Source: Gemmatimonadota bacterium (GTDB lineage Bacteria; Gemmatimonadota; Gemmatimonadetes; Gemmatimonadales; Gemmatimonadaceae). Taken from it: a stretch of 64,000 nt of DNA. A model generated the notes under the pieces. It was not told where the DNA came from, did not search any database, and saw only the letters and a list, made by a program, of their open reading frames with translations. How positions within the stretch are numbered: position 1 is the stretch's first letter; the number at the start of each line of letters is the position of its first letter. The stretch lies in contig JAQBPX010000002.1 in NCBI GenBank assembly GCA_028287305.1, positions 248,001-312,000 on the forward strand, in the 5' to 3' direction. Both the position numbers and the translations under genes were made by a program. Of this stretch, positions 10,527 through 18,123 are shown piece after piece.

Positions 10527-11817
10527 ACTCAGGCGCGCTGGAGCGGCGCTGCTGCTTTCGCTCGCGCTCGTGCTGGTCATGCGGACTGCCGCATGGGCGC
10601 ACGCCACGCTGCTCTCCGCCGAGCCTGCGGCGGGCAGTCACCTGGCCGCTGCGCCCACTCGCGTGCGGCTGGTGTTCAGCGAGGCGCTGGAGGCAACGCT
10701 CGCATCGATGTCGCTGGTCGACGGGGTGGGGAAGTCGCGCCCACTCGCCGTGCAGGGCGATCCGCGCGACGTGCACGCGGTGGTGGCGCCACTCGACTCG
10801 CTGCAACCGGGCGCGTATCACGTGAAGTGGAGCGTGGTCTCGGCCGATGGCCACCGGGTGCAGGGCACGCTGTCGTTCCTCGTCGGTGACGTCGCCGTCA
10901 GCGCGCCGGTCACGCCCGTCTCGGTGCTCGAGAAGGCCGAGCATGCCGCCGAGGAGGAGCCCGAGCAGGAGCTGCCCCAGTTTCCGATCGTCGCGGCCAT
11001 CCTCCGCGGACTCGCGGTTGGAACGCTGGCGACGCTCGCGGGAATGCTGCTGTTCATGGTCATGGAGCGCGAGAAGGGAGAGGGCGCCGCGCGCGCGCGC
11101 CGGGCCGTCCTGCGCCTCTCGGTGATCGCGCCCGTGCTGCTGGCACTGCACCTCTGGGCATGGATGGCCCAGGCCTCGCCCGACGCGCTGGACGGCGAGC
11201 GCGTCTCGATCCTGCTGTCGAGCGGCGTGGGTCACGTGGAGCTCGTGCGCATCGCGCTCGCGCTGCTGGTGCTCTGGGCGCTCGCGCTTGCGCGACGACC
11301 GCAGCTCGGGCTCGCCTTCGCCGGCGTCGCCCTGGTCGTGAGCGGGGCGACCGGGCATGCCGTGGCCATTCACCCGGCGTGGGCCATGCCGCTCAAGGCG
11401 ATCCACCTCCTCGCGATCGCGACGTGGGTGGGCGGCGTCGCATGGCTGGCCTGCCAGCGCACCGACTCGGCGCTGTTCGCCGTGCGCGCGTCACGGGTGT
11501 CCGGCGTCGCGCTCGTGTCGCTGGTGGCCGTCACCGTGAGTGGAGTGGTGGAGACGCTCCTGTTCGTCTCCCCAGTCGGGAACCTGCTCCATACTGCGTA
11601 CGGCGCCGGCGTGATCGCCAAGGTGCTTGGCGTCGCGATCCTCGCGCTGTTCGGCGTGTACCATCGCGTGCGGAGCATGCCGCACATCGGGGCGAGCGGC
11701 GTGCATGCGGCGCGGATGGGCATGATGCTCCGCTGGGAGCTCGCGGTGATGTCCACGATCATGCTCATCGGAGGCGTGATCGCCTATCTCACCCCTGCGC
11801 CGCCCGGGTTTCGGTGA
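10498..11817 (+). CDS. CopC-CopD fusion, copper resistance/uptake protein
   Basis: 439 residues starting at a TTG inside the receptor gene; this start is needed for a full signal peptide. Cleavage after A34 would expose H35 as the mature N-terminus (AWA-HATLLSAEP), the copper-coordinating N-terminal His of CopC. A second CopC ligand region is WSVVSADGHRVQG at ~111-123. After a linker with many Glu (~145-158), about eight membrane helices (155-435) form the CopD domain, including GHAVAIHPAWAMPLKAIHLL. The fusion is common in Gram-positive and some Gram-negative bacteria and is thought to move copper across the inner membrane. Neighbours before and after are also metal-linked. Confidence 0.93.
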   Translation: MSRARSTASELRRAGAALLLSLALVLVMRTAAWAHATLLSAEPAAGSHLAAAPTRVRLVFSEALEATLASMSLVDGVGKSRPLAVQGDPRDVHAVVAPLDSLQPGAYHVKWSVVSADGHRVQGTLSFLVGDVAVSAPVTPVSVLEKAEHAAEEEPEQELPQFPIVAAILRGLAVGTLATLAGMLLFMVMEREKGEGAARARRAVLRLSVIAPVLLALHLWAWMAQASPDALDGERVSILLSSGVGHVELVRIALALLVLWALALARRPQLGLAFAGVALVVSGATGHAVAIHPAWAMPLKAIHLLAIATWVGGVAWLACQRTDSALFAVRASRVSGVALVSLVAVTVSGVVETLLFVSPVGNLLHTAYGAGVIAKVLGVAILALFGVYHRVRSMPHIGASGVHAARMGMMLRWELAVMSTIMLIGGVIAYLTPAPPGFR

Positions 11818-12386
11818 TGCCAATGGCCAACATTCGTCGCGCGCTCGCAGCTGCGGCTTCCCTCGCCGCCCTGCTCTCGCTGCCCACGCTGCTGTTCGGC
11901 CATGCGGTGGTCTTCCCGAAGGCCTCGACCACCGGCGCCTACGAGAAGTACGTGCTGCGCGTCCCGAACGAGAAGCAGGTCGCCACCACGCGCGTGGAGA
12001 TTCGCTTTCCCGCGGGAGTGCGCGTCACCGCCTTCGCCGACGTCCCTGGATGGCAGCTGGAGGTGCTCACCGACTCGGCGAAGCGCGTGACCGGCGCGGT
12101 GTGGACGGGAGCGCTGGCACCCCGCCGATTCGTGGAGTTCTCGTTCGTGGCGGCCAACCCCAGGGACGCGAGCTCGCTCGCGTGGCCCACCTTCCAGACA
12201 TATGCGGACGGCCAGCGCGTGGAGTGGACCGGGCCCCCCGGGTCGAAGTCGCCTGCGTCGGTAACTGTGATCGGGACTGCGACAGCTGCCACGCCTCCCG
12301 CGACGTATGCGTCGTGGGCGGCGCTCGCGATGTCCCTCGTCGCCCTGGGGTTCGCGCTCCGGAAGAATCCCGCCCCCCAGTCCTGA
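11817..12386 (+). CDS. YcnI/DUF1775 family copper-binding protein
   Basis: 189 residues, its ATG sharing one base with the CopD stop (TGATG), so translation is coupled. A signal peptide ends at G28, leaving H29 as the mature N-terminus (LFG-HAVVFPKAS). YcnI proteins bind copper through exactly such an N-terminal His. The beta-sandwich core spans ~29-145 (YEKYVLRVPNEKQVATTRVE, then VEFSFVAANP), and a C-terminal helix at ~163-183 followed by RKNP anchors the protein in the inner membrane. Gene order CopC-CopD then YcnI is a well-known copper trafficking arrangement. Confidence 0.92.
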   Translation: MPMANIRRALAAAASLAALLSLPTLLFGHAVVFPKASTTGAYEKYVLRVPNEKQVATTRVEIRFPAGVRVTAFADVPGWQLEVLTDSAKRVTGAVWTGALAPRRFVEFSFVAANPRDASSLAWPTFQTYADGQRVEWTGPPGSKSPASVTVIGTATAATPPATYASWAALAMSLVALGFALRKNPAPQS

Positions 12387-12426
12387 CGACTCCCAGACAC
12401 GGCAAATATTGACTTTGCGGCTGATG

Positions 12427-12459
12427 TGCTGAAAATTCACCACAGTTGAATTTTCAGCA
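12427..12459. promoter_or_regulatory. Perfect 13-bp inverted repeat between ycnI-like and DUF5916 genes
   Basis: TGCTGAAAATTCA (12427-12439) and its exact reverse complement (12447-12459) are separated by 7 nt. Two further pairs extend the stem across one G-T wobble. The stem is AT-rich and has no following T-run, so it is a weak terminator candidate; it could equally be a dyad operator for the gene starting at 12534. It lies 40 bp after one stop and 75 bp before the next start. Confidence 0.6.
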
Positions 12460-12533
12460 TATAGACCCTTTGCCGGGTCCGGTTGTCCAACGGGGGCTGA
12501 GAACTCCCCTCCTCACGCCATTCAGGAAACAGG

Positions 12534-15104
12534 ATGCGACCCAACGTCCTTGCGGTGGTACTATGCGCCGCCCTTCCCGCCGTAACGCTCCGCGCCCAGG
12601 TCAATGCGGCGATAACGGACCCGTCGTCCCAGGTCACCAGCGCGGTGCGGGCGCAGGTTCCGCCCGTGATCGACGGCCGCGAGGACGACGCGGCATGGAA
12701 GGGCGCGCCGGCCAACTCGGCGTTCCTCGAGTTCTCGCCCACCAAGGGCAAGGACCCGCGCTACAAGACCGAGTTCAAGGTCACCTACGACGACCGCAAC
12801 CTCTACGTCTTCGTGCGCGCCTACGACCCGCATCCGGACAGCATCATGACCGCGCTCACGCGACGCGACGTGCGTGGGCCGAGCGACCAGATCAAGGTGG
12901 TGGTGGACGGATACCGCGATCGCCGCTCCGGCTTCGAGATGGCGGTGAACCCGGTGGGCGTGAAGCGCGACTACGCGATGTACAACGACCAGGACGAGGA
13001 CCAGAGCTGGGACGGCATCTGGGACGTGGCCACGAAGATCGACTCGCTCGGCTGGACGGCCGAGTACCGCATCCCATTCTCGCAGCTGCGTTACTCGAAC
13101 AAGTCGGAGCAGGTGTTCGGCTTCGCCATCTGGCGCGACATCGAGCGCTACAAGGAGCGCACGAGCTGGCCGCTGTACGACCAGACCAAGAGCGGCTTCT
13201 CCTCTCAGATCGGCGAGCTGCACGGCATCCGCGACATCGCGCCCTTCCATCGCCGGGAGATCGTGCCCTACCTGGTGGCGAAGACCACCAACACGCCCTT
13301 CACCAGCCACGCCCCGGGATCATCGGCGTTCCAGCAGTCCGCCAAGCTGTCCGCCGGCGCCGACGTGAAGCTGGGGCTCACGCCGAACCTCACGCTCGAC
13401 GCCACCGTGAACCCGGACTTCGGGCAGGTCGAGGCGGATCCGAGCGTCGTGAACCTCACGGCGTTCGAGAGCTTCTTCCAGGAGCGCCGCCCGTTCTTCG
13501 TGGAAGGCACGGGACTCTACAACTACGGCCTCAACTGCAGCGTCGTGAACTGCAACGGGGAGGGACTGTTCTATTCCCGCCGGATCGGGCGCTCGCCGCA
13601 GCTGCTCGGCCTGTACGCCGATGACGCATCCCCCAACGTGTCGCCGATCCTCGGTGCCGCCAAGCTCACGGGACGCGTGCACGGCACCCTCAACGTGGGC
13701 GCGCTCGAGGCGATGACGGGTCGCGTGGAGGGCACCGGCGATCGCACCACGGAACCGCGCACCAACTACACCGTGCTGCGCGCACAGCAGGACCTGCGGA
13801 AGGGCGAGACGAGCATCGGATTCATCGCGACCGGCGTGAATCGCACGCTCGACCAGTGGTCCGAGAACTTCCTGCGCCGCGCCGCGTATGCGGGTGGCGC
13901 CAACCTTCGGCATCGCTGGAGCAAGAACCTCTTCGAGGTGACGGCGAGCGCCATGGGCAGTGACGTCACCGGTTCGGCGGCTTCCATCGCCCGGACGCAG
14001 ACGAGCTCCGTGCACCTCTACCAGCGCCCCGATGGGGGGCTCGACTACGATCCCACGCGCACCTCGCTCGCGGGGGACGCCGAGGAGTTCTCGTTCGGCA
14101 AGTTCGGCGGCAACATGGTGCACTTCCAGACCAGCTACCAGCGGCAGTCGCCCGGCTTCGAGATCAACGACCTGGGCTTCCTGCGCCGCGCCAACCAGAT
14201 GTCCTTCAACAACTGGATGGGGCTGAACTGGAACAAGCCGACGAAGCTCTATCGTCGCGCATCCTGGAACTTCAACGCCTGGAGTTACTGGACGGCGGCG
14301 GGCCTCCGCACTGACCAGGCGGTGAACAGCAACTTCAATGGGCAGCTCCAGAACAACATGTTCGTGAACGGGGGCTTCACGCTCAGCCAGCTGCCGGGCT
14401 CGTACTGCGACAACTGCTCGCGCGGCGGTCCGGCGTTCCGTCGCTCGCCGCTGCTCAACTGGAATGCGGGGCTGCAGGGCGACGACCGGCGCCACGTGCA
14501 GCCGAGCCTCTTCGTGTATGGCGGCCGCGGCGACTATGGCGCGTCGCACTACGTCGGGGCGAGCCCCGAGCTCTCGATGCTGCCCTTCTCCCAGCTGCAG
14601 GTGGTGCTCAGCCTGGACTGGAGCAAGAACACCGATGACTCGCAGTGGTTCAACAACTTCACCGACGCGGCCACGGGCAAGGTGCACTACACCTTCGCGC
14701 ACCTCGAGCAGGAGACACAGGGCGTGGGCATGCGCGTGAGCTACACGGCGACGCCCACACTGAGCTTCCAGCTCTACGCGGCGCCCTTCGTGAGCCGCGG
14801 GCAGTACACCAACATGCGGGAGCTGAGCGCGACGCCGCGCGCCACGCGCTACCAGGATCGCTACGTGACGTACACGCCCTCCTCGGGCGGCACCGCCGGC
14901 TTCGACGTGCAGCAGCTGCGCTCGAACAGCGTGCTGCGCTGGGAGTTCCGGCCGGGCTCCACGCTGTTCGCGGTGTGGACGCACGGGCGCGACGGCTTCG
15001 ACCCCGCGTTCCCGAACCGCGGCTTCACCGATGAGTATCGCGACCTTTTCGCGCTGCACCCGGCCAACACCTTCCTGGTGAAGATGGCGTACTGGATGGA
15101 CTGA
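12534..15104 (+). CDS. DUF5916 outer membrane protein with CBM9-like N-terminal domain
   Basis: 856 residues with a Sec signal ending TLRAQ at ~22. Residues ~40-225 form a carbohydrate-binding family 9-like (DOMON-type) beta sandwich: VPPVIDGREDDAAWKGAP, FKVTYDDRNLYVFVRAYDP and WTAEYRIPFSQLRY are its hallmark strands. From ~250 to the end comes the DUF5916 part, rich in paired beta strands and aromatic residues, and predicted to be an outer-membrane barrel (NPDFGQVEADPSVVNLTAFE is the family signature, followed by FFQERRPFFVEG). These proteins are abundant in Bacteroidota and Gemmatimonadota and are presumed to bind polysaccharide or peptide at the surface. Function is not established. Confidence 0.9.
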   Translation: MRPNVLAVVLCAALPAVTLRAQVNAAITDPSSQVTSAVRAQVPPVIDGREDDAAWKGAPANSAFLEFSPTKGKDPRYKTEFKVTYDDRNLYVFVRAYDPHPDSIMTALTRRDVRGPSDQIKVVVDGYRDRRSGFEMAVNPVGVKRDYAMYNDQDEDQSWDGIWDVATKIDSLGWTAEYRIPFSQLRYSNKSEQVFGFAIWRDIERYKERTSWPLYDQTKSGFSSQIGELHGIRDIAPFHRREIVPYLVAKTTNTPFTSHAPGSSAFQQSAKLSAGADVKLGLTPNLTLDATVNPDFGQVEADPSVVNLTAFESFFQERRPFFVEGTGLYNYGLNCSVVNCNGEGLFYSRRIGRSPQLLGLYADDASPNVSPILGAAKLTGRVHGTLNVGALEAMTGRVEGTGDRTTEPRTNYTVLRAQQDLRKGETSIGFIATGVNRTLDQWSENFLRRAAYAGGANLRHRWSKNLFEVTASAMGSDVTGSAASIARTQTSSVHLYQRPDGGLDYDPTRTSLAGDAEEFSFGKFGGNMVHFQTSYQRQSPGFEINDLGFLRRANQMSFNNWMGLNWNKPTKLYRRASWNFNAWSYWTAAGLRTDQAVNSNFNGQLQNNMFVNGGFTLSQLPGSYCDNCSRGGPAFRRSPLLNWNAGLQGDDRRHVQPSLFVYGGRGDYGASHYVGASPELSMLPFSQLQVVLSLDWSKNTDDSQWFNNFTDAATGKVHYTFAHLEQETQGVGMRVSYTATPTLSFQLYAAPFVSRGQYTNMRELSATPRATRYQDRYVTYTPSSGGTAGFDVQQLRSNSVLRWEFRPGSTLFAVWTHGRDGFDPAFPNRGFTDEYRDLFALHPANTFLVKMAYWMD

Positions 15105-15110
15105 TACTGC

Positions 15111-15138
15111 GGGCTTTGGGCTTTGGGCTTAGGGCTTT
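15111..15138. repeat. Heptanucleotide tandem repeat (GGGCTTT)4
   Basis: Four head-to-tail copies of GGGCTTT starting 7 bp after the DUF5916 stop codon; the third copy is GGGCTTA. No coding role. A tract of this size could be formed by slippage and may vary in length between strains. Confidence 0.85.
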
Positions 15139-15153
15139 GGCAACTGCATCACG

Positions 15154-15194
15154 GCGGCCGCTGGGGGACTCGTTCCCCGGCGGTCGCTCCTTTT
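15154..15194 (+). terminator. Rho-independent-like terminator after DUF5916 gene
   Basis: A 13-bp GC-rich stem (15154-15166 with 15175-15187, two G-T wobbles) closes an 8-nt loop and is followed by TCCTTTT. It sits 50 bp after the DUF5916 stop and before the promoter of the ArsR gene, so it likely insulates the two. Confidence 0.6.
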
Positions 15195-15217
15195 GTGGTT
15201 CGAGATCGATGAGGGCA

Positions 15218-15276
15218 TTGACAACTGCGCCCGCCGAGGTTTAGTTAACCAAATAGCTAATTAACCAACTCGCTAA
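15218..15276 (+). promoter_or_regulatory. Promoter and tandem operator of the ArsR/AHSA1 pair
   Basis: TTGACA at 15218-15223, a 17-bp spacer and TTAGTT at 15241-15246 form a candidate sigma-70 promoter. Overlapping and following the -10 are two head-to-tail 16-bp units, TTAACCAAATAGCTAA (15245-15260) and TTAACCAACTCGCTAA (15261-15276), matching at 14 of 16 positions and ending 3 nt before the ArsR start codon. The position is what autorepression by the ArsR protein would need. Confidence 0.6.
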
Positions 15277-15279
15277 CTA

Positions 15280-15633
15280 ATGCTCGCCTCTGACCAGCTC
15301 AGCCTCACCTTTGCGGCGCTCGCCGACCCCACGCGCCGCGCCATCCTCGCGCGGCTCGCGAAGGGCGACGCGACCGTTGGGGACCTCGCCGAGCCCTTCG
15401 ACATGAGCCTGCCAGCGGTGTCGAGGCACCTCAAGGTGCTGCAGCGTGCCGGGCTCATCTCCCAGGGACGCGAGGCACAGTGGCGCCCCTGCCGCATCGA
15501 GCCGAAGCGCCTCAAGGAAGTGAACGACTGGACCGAGCGCTATCGCGCGGTCTGGGAAGAGCGGTTCGACAAGCTCGACAGCTACCTGCAAAAACTTCAA
15601 CACAAGGAGAAGTCCCGTGCCCGCAAGCGCTAG
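15280..15633 (+). CDS. ArsR family winged-helix repressor
   Basis: 117 residues. The winged helix covers ~10-85: ALADPTRRAILARLAKGDAT, DLAEPFDMSLPAVSRHLKVL as the recognition region, then the wing GREAQWRPCRI. No Cys pair for metal sensing is present (the single Cys is in the wing), so this belongs to the non-metal ArsR group often paired with SRPBCC proteins. It overlaps the following AHSA1-domain gene by 17 bp, and a tandem repeat directly before its start probably serves as its operator. The C-terminus is highly basic. Confidence 0.93.
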   Translation: MLASDQLSLTFAALADPTRRAILARLAKGDATVGDLAEPFDMSLPAVSRHLKVLQRAGLISQGREAQWRPCRIEPKRLKEVNDWTERYRAVWEERFDKLDSYLQKLQHKEKSRARKR

Positions 15634-16102
15634 CAGTTCCACCTCCACCACCGCCGATCGCGAGATCATCCTGTCGCGCACCTTCAAGGCGCCGCGCGCG
15701 CTCGTGTGGCAGGCCTGGACAGTTCCCGAGCACTTCGCGCAGTGGATGGGGCCGCGCGGCTACACGATCACCGTGCAGAACCTCGACGTCCGCGTGGGTG
15801 GTGTGTCGCGCTACGTGATGCATGGGCCCGATGGCACCGACTACATGAACGTTGCCGAGTACACCGACGTGGTGCCGCGCGAGCGACTGGCGTACAAGCT
15901 CGGGGACGCCGAGCCCCCCGATCCGCACGCTTTCGACGTGTCCGTCAACTTCTCGGGACCTGACTCGGCCACCACGGTGACGATGACGATGGTGTTCCCG
16001 TCGGTCGAGGCGTGCGAAGCGGTGAAGTCGTTCGGCGCCGTGGAGCTCGGCAAGACCACGCTGGAAAAGCTCGGGGAGCTTCTCGATCGGCTGTCAGCCT
16101 GA
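15617..16102 (+). CDS. SRPBCC / AHSA1-domain protein
   Basis: 161 residues from a GTG start at 15617; an AAGGAG ribosome-binding site lies 8 nt upstream, inside the ArsR gene. The START-like helix-grip fold is marked by SRTFKAPRALVWQAWTVPEH at ~21-40, the FAQWMGPRGY loop and the long C-terminal helix ending LEKLGELLDRLSA. AHSA1-type proteins in bacteria bind hydrophobic ligands; the link to Hsp90 in the family name is historical. Co-transcription with an ArsR repressor suggests that the ligand or the stress it relieves controls the operon. Confidence 0.92.
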   Translation: MPASASSSTSTTADREIILSRTFKAPRALVWQAWTVPEHFAQWMGPRGYTITVQNLDVRVGGVSRYVMHGPDGTDYMNVAEYTDVVPRERLAYKLGDAEPPDPHAFDVSVNFSGPDSATTVTMTMVFPSVEACEAVKSFGAVELGKTTLEKLGELLDRLSA

Positions 16103-16116
16103 ACCACCCTGCTGTC

Positions 16117-16155
16117 ATCCTTCGCCGCGCCGTCATCCAGAGCGAAGCGAAGGAT
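16117..16155. repeat. Short inverted repeat resembling a dispersed intergenic motif
   Basis: ATCCTTCGC (16117-16125) pairs with GCGAAGGAT (16147-16155). The core GAGCGAAGCGAAGGATCT resembles short dispersed repeats that I recall from intergenic regions of many bacterial genomes, but I cannot confirm this here. It lies just after the AHSA1 gene and could help end its transcript. Confidence 0.45.
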
Positions 16156-16195
16156 CTGCAGTTCGCTTTCACTGAAACAGCCAAACAGCAACCGC

Positions 16196-16296
16196 CTTGA
16201 GCCACGGGTTGCACTGAGCCGCTGCGCGGCTGACACAGCCATGTGATCGCCGTGTCGCGCCTGCGAAGCAGGCGCCCGTGAAACCCGTGGCTCGAG
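16196..16296. repeat. 101-bp multi-hairpin foldback element
   Basis: A 15-bp outer stem (16196-16210 with 16282-16296, one G-T wobble) encloses two perfect hairpins: AGCCGC/GCGGCT with a TGC loop (16217-16231) and GCGCCTGC/GCAGGCGC with a GAA loop (16257-16275). A weaker ACAC/GTGT pairing (16233-16255) sits between them. It lies between the stops of two convergent genes. It could be a bidirectional terminator, a structured RNA, or a mobile palindromic element. Confidence 0.75.
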
Positions 16297-16317
16297 TCAG
16301 TTGTAGTTGAGGCAATT

Positions 16318-17574
16318 TCAGTGCAGGTCCGCCGCCCGCGCGAGAAGCAGCCCTTTCTCGCGCGCGTTGCGCGTCAGCCCTGCCGCCCGCACGAACTCCG
16401 CACGCGCTTCCTCTGTTCTCCCAAGCCTCGCGAGCAAGTCCCCGCGCACGCTCGGCAGCAGGTGGTAGTGCTTGAGCGAAGGCTCGCCGAGCAACTCGTC
16501 CACCACCGCGAGTCCCGCTTCCGCCCCGAACGCGAACGACAGCGCGACCGCCCGGTTCAGTTCCACGATCGGGGACGGCGCCAGTTCCGCGAGCGCATCG
16601 TAGAGCGCCGCAATCCGCTGCCAGTCGGTATCGGCCGCCACCGCCGCCCGAGCGTGGCACGCCGCAATCGCCGCCTGTAGCGCGTAGGGCCCCAGCGCCC
16701 CGCCCACGGCCTCCGCGCGCGCTAGGGCCGTGAACCCACGCTGGATCAGCACATGGTCCCATCGCGTGCGGTTCTGCTCGAGCAGCAGGATCGGCTCGCC
16801 GTCCCGCCCCACGCGCGCTCGCGATCGCGACGACTGGATCTCCATGAGCGCCACCAGCCCGTGCACCTCGCCCTCCGCGGGCACCAGCTCGGCCAGGATG
16901 CGACCCAGCCGCAGCGCGTCCTCACAGAGCGCCGGTCGCATCCAGTCTTCGCCGGCAGTCGCCGAGTAGCCCTCGTTGAACACGAGGTAGATCACCTGGA
17001 GCACCGATCCCAGGCGCGCCGCGAACTCCTCACCGCGCGGCACCTCGAACGGCACGCGGGCCTCGGCGAGCGTTCGCTTGGCGCGCACGATCCGCTGCGC
17101 CACGGTGGACTCCGACACCAGGAACGCGCGCGCGATCTCCTCGGTCGTGAGCCCGCCCAGCAGCCGCAACGTGAGCGCGACGCGAGCCTCCGTCGCCAGC
17201 ACGGGGTGACATGCCGTGAACACGAGCCGCAACAGCTCGTCGCCGATCTCGTCATCGATCGCGCTGTCGAGGTCGGGCGTCGCACGTTCCAGCGATTCCA
17301 TCTCGCGCGCGATCACCTCGTGCTTCCGGTCGAGCATCTTGTGGCGCCGCAGGCGGTCCAGCGCGCCATGCTTGGCGGTCGCCATCAGCCACGCGCCGGG
17401 GTTCGCCGGCACGCCCTCTTCAGGCCACTGTTTCAGCGCTGCAAGCAATGCGTCCTGCGCCAGGTCCTCGGCCAGGCCCACGTCGCGCACGATGCGCGCG
17501 AGCGCCGCGATCAGCCGCGCCGACTCGATGCGCCAGACCGCGTCGATCGCGCGGTGGGTATCGGATACGCCCAC
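16318..17574 (-). CDS. RNA polymerase sigma factor, ECF42-type
   Basis: 418 residues from a GTG start. Region sigma-2 lies at ~10-80 (DVGLAEDLAQDALLAALKQW, then GAWLMATAKHGALDRLRR) and sigma-4 at ~125-180 (LRLLGGLTTEEIARAFLVSE, then VAQRIVRAKRTL). The ~230-residue C-terminal extension (EGYSATAGEDW, then PYALQAAIAACHARA and LNRAVALSFAFG) is helical and TPR-like, the mark of the ECF42 group. These have no membrane anti-sigma factor; the extension and a DGPF protein encoded alongside are thought to regulate them. The DGPF gene sits 21 bp upstream on the same strand. Confidence 0.93.
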   Translation of the reverse strand: MGVSDTHRAIDAVWRIESARLIAALARIVRDVGLAEDLAQDALLAALKQWPEEGVPANPGAWLMATAKHGALDRLRRHKMLDRKHEVIAREMESLERATPDLDSAIDDEIGDELLRLVFTACHPVLATEARVALTLRLLGGLTTEEIARAFLVSESTVAQRIVRAKRTLAEARVPFEVPRGEEFAARLGSVLQVIYLVFNEGYSATAGEDWMRPALCEDALRLGRILAELVPAEGEVHGLVALMEIQSSRSRARVGRDGEPILLLEQNRTRWDHVLIQRGFTALARAEAVGGALGPYALQAAIAACHARAAVAADTDWQRIAALYDALAELAPSPIVELNRAVALSFAFGAEAGLAVVDELLGEPSLKHYHLLPSVRGDLLARLGRTEEARAEFVRAAGLTRNAREKGLLLARAADLH

Positions 17575-17595
17575 CGCGCTACCGGTCGCCCCGAC

Positions 17596-18021
17596 TCATT
17601 GCTGCCGTGATGCCTCGGCCCTCAGCCGCTCTTCCTGCGCGCGAATCTCGGGCGTGGCCGCATCCCCGAAGTCCTCGGTGTCGAACACCTGGCGGATTTC
17701 GACCTCGCTCGGCTCGCGGTGCGGCGCCGGCATGCGCTGCATCCACGCCACCGCTTCTTCCATCGACTTGGCCTGGATCAGCCAGAAGCCGGCGACGAGC
17801 TCCTTCGTCTCGGCGAAGGGGCCATCGATCACGGTCCGCTTGTCGCCGTCGATCCGGATGCGCTTGCCCCTCGACGATGGGTGCAGCCCCTCACCCGCGA
17901 GCAGCACGCCGGCCTTCACGAGCTGCTCGTTGAAGTTGCCCATGGCGGTGAGCTCCTCGGTGGAGGGCATCACTCCCGCCTCGGAGTCCTTGCTTGCCTT
18001 GACGATGACCATGAAGCGCAT
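17596..18021 (-). CDS. DGPF/YCII-related protein, partner of the ECF sigma factor
   Basis: 141 residues, starting MRFMVIVKASKDSEAG with the eponymous motif VIDGPFAETKELVAGFW at ~83-99. A GGAGG ribosome-binding site precedes the ATG at 18021 by about 9 nt. The ferredoxin-like YCII fold covers ~1-115; the tail is charged. Proteins of this family are very often encoded next to ECF42 sigma factors and are presumed to be their targets or modulators. The two genes are in the same direction with a 21-bp gap, so they form an operon. Confidence 0.93.
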   Translation of the reverse strand: MRFMVIVKASKDSEAGVMPSTEELTAMGNFNEQLVKAGVLLAGEGLHPSSRGKRIRIDGDKRTVIDGPFAETKELVAGFWLIQAKSMEEAVAWMQRMPAPHREPSEVEIRQVFDTEDFGDAATPEIRAQEERLRAEASRQQ

Positions 18022-18034
18022 TGCTGCTACCTCC

Positions 18035-18045
18035 GTTCAGTGAAC
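18035..18045. promoter_or_regulatory. 11-bp palindrome upstream of the DGPF gene
   Basis: GTTCAGTGAAC is a perfect palindrome around a central base, 14 nt before the DGPF start codon and touching the ribosome-binding site region. It could be an operator or reduce translation by pairing. Its half GTTCAGT also ends the 20-bp palindrome at 39189-39208, which may be chance. Confidence 0.35.
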
Positions 18046-18051
18046 TGGTTT

Positions 18052-18069
18052 GCCCCGGACCATCGGGGC
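18052..18069 (-). terminator. Short GC hairpin between the DGPF gene and the Asp-box gene
   Basis: GCCCCG and CGGGGC close a 6-nt loop in the 102-bp gap between the Asp-box gene stop (18124) and the DGPF start (18021). No T-run follows, so termination would be inefficient; it may only mark the boundary of the two transcription units. Confidence 0.3.
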
Positions 18070-18123
18070 CTCACTTCTACGTCGATCGTGCAGCGCCCGA
18101 TTCGACAGCCGGCAGGAAATATC

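Noticed and set aside
13320-15059. 579-codon minus-strand frame opposite the DUF5916 gene
   Set aside because: No domain-like features; composition is that of an antisense shadow, and the plus-strand gene has a signal peptide and family motifs.
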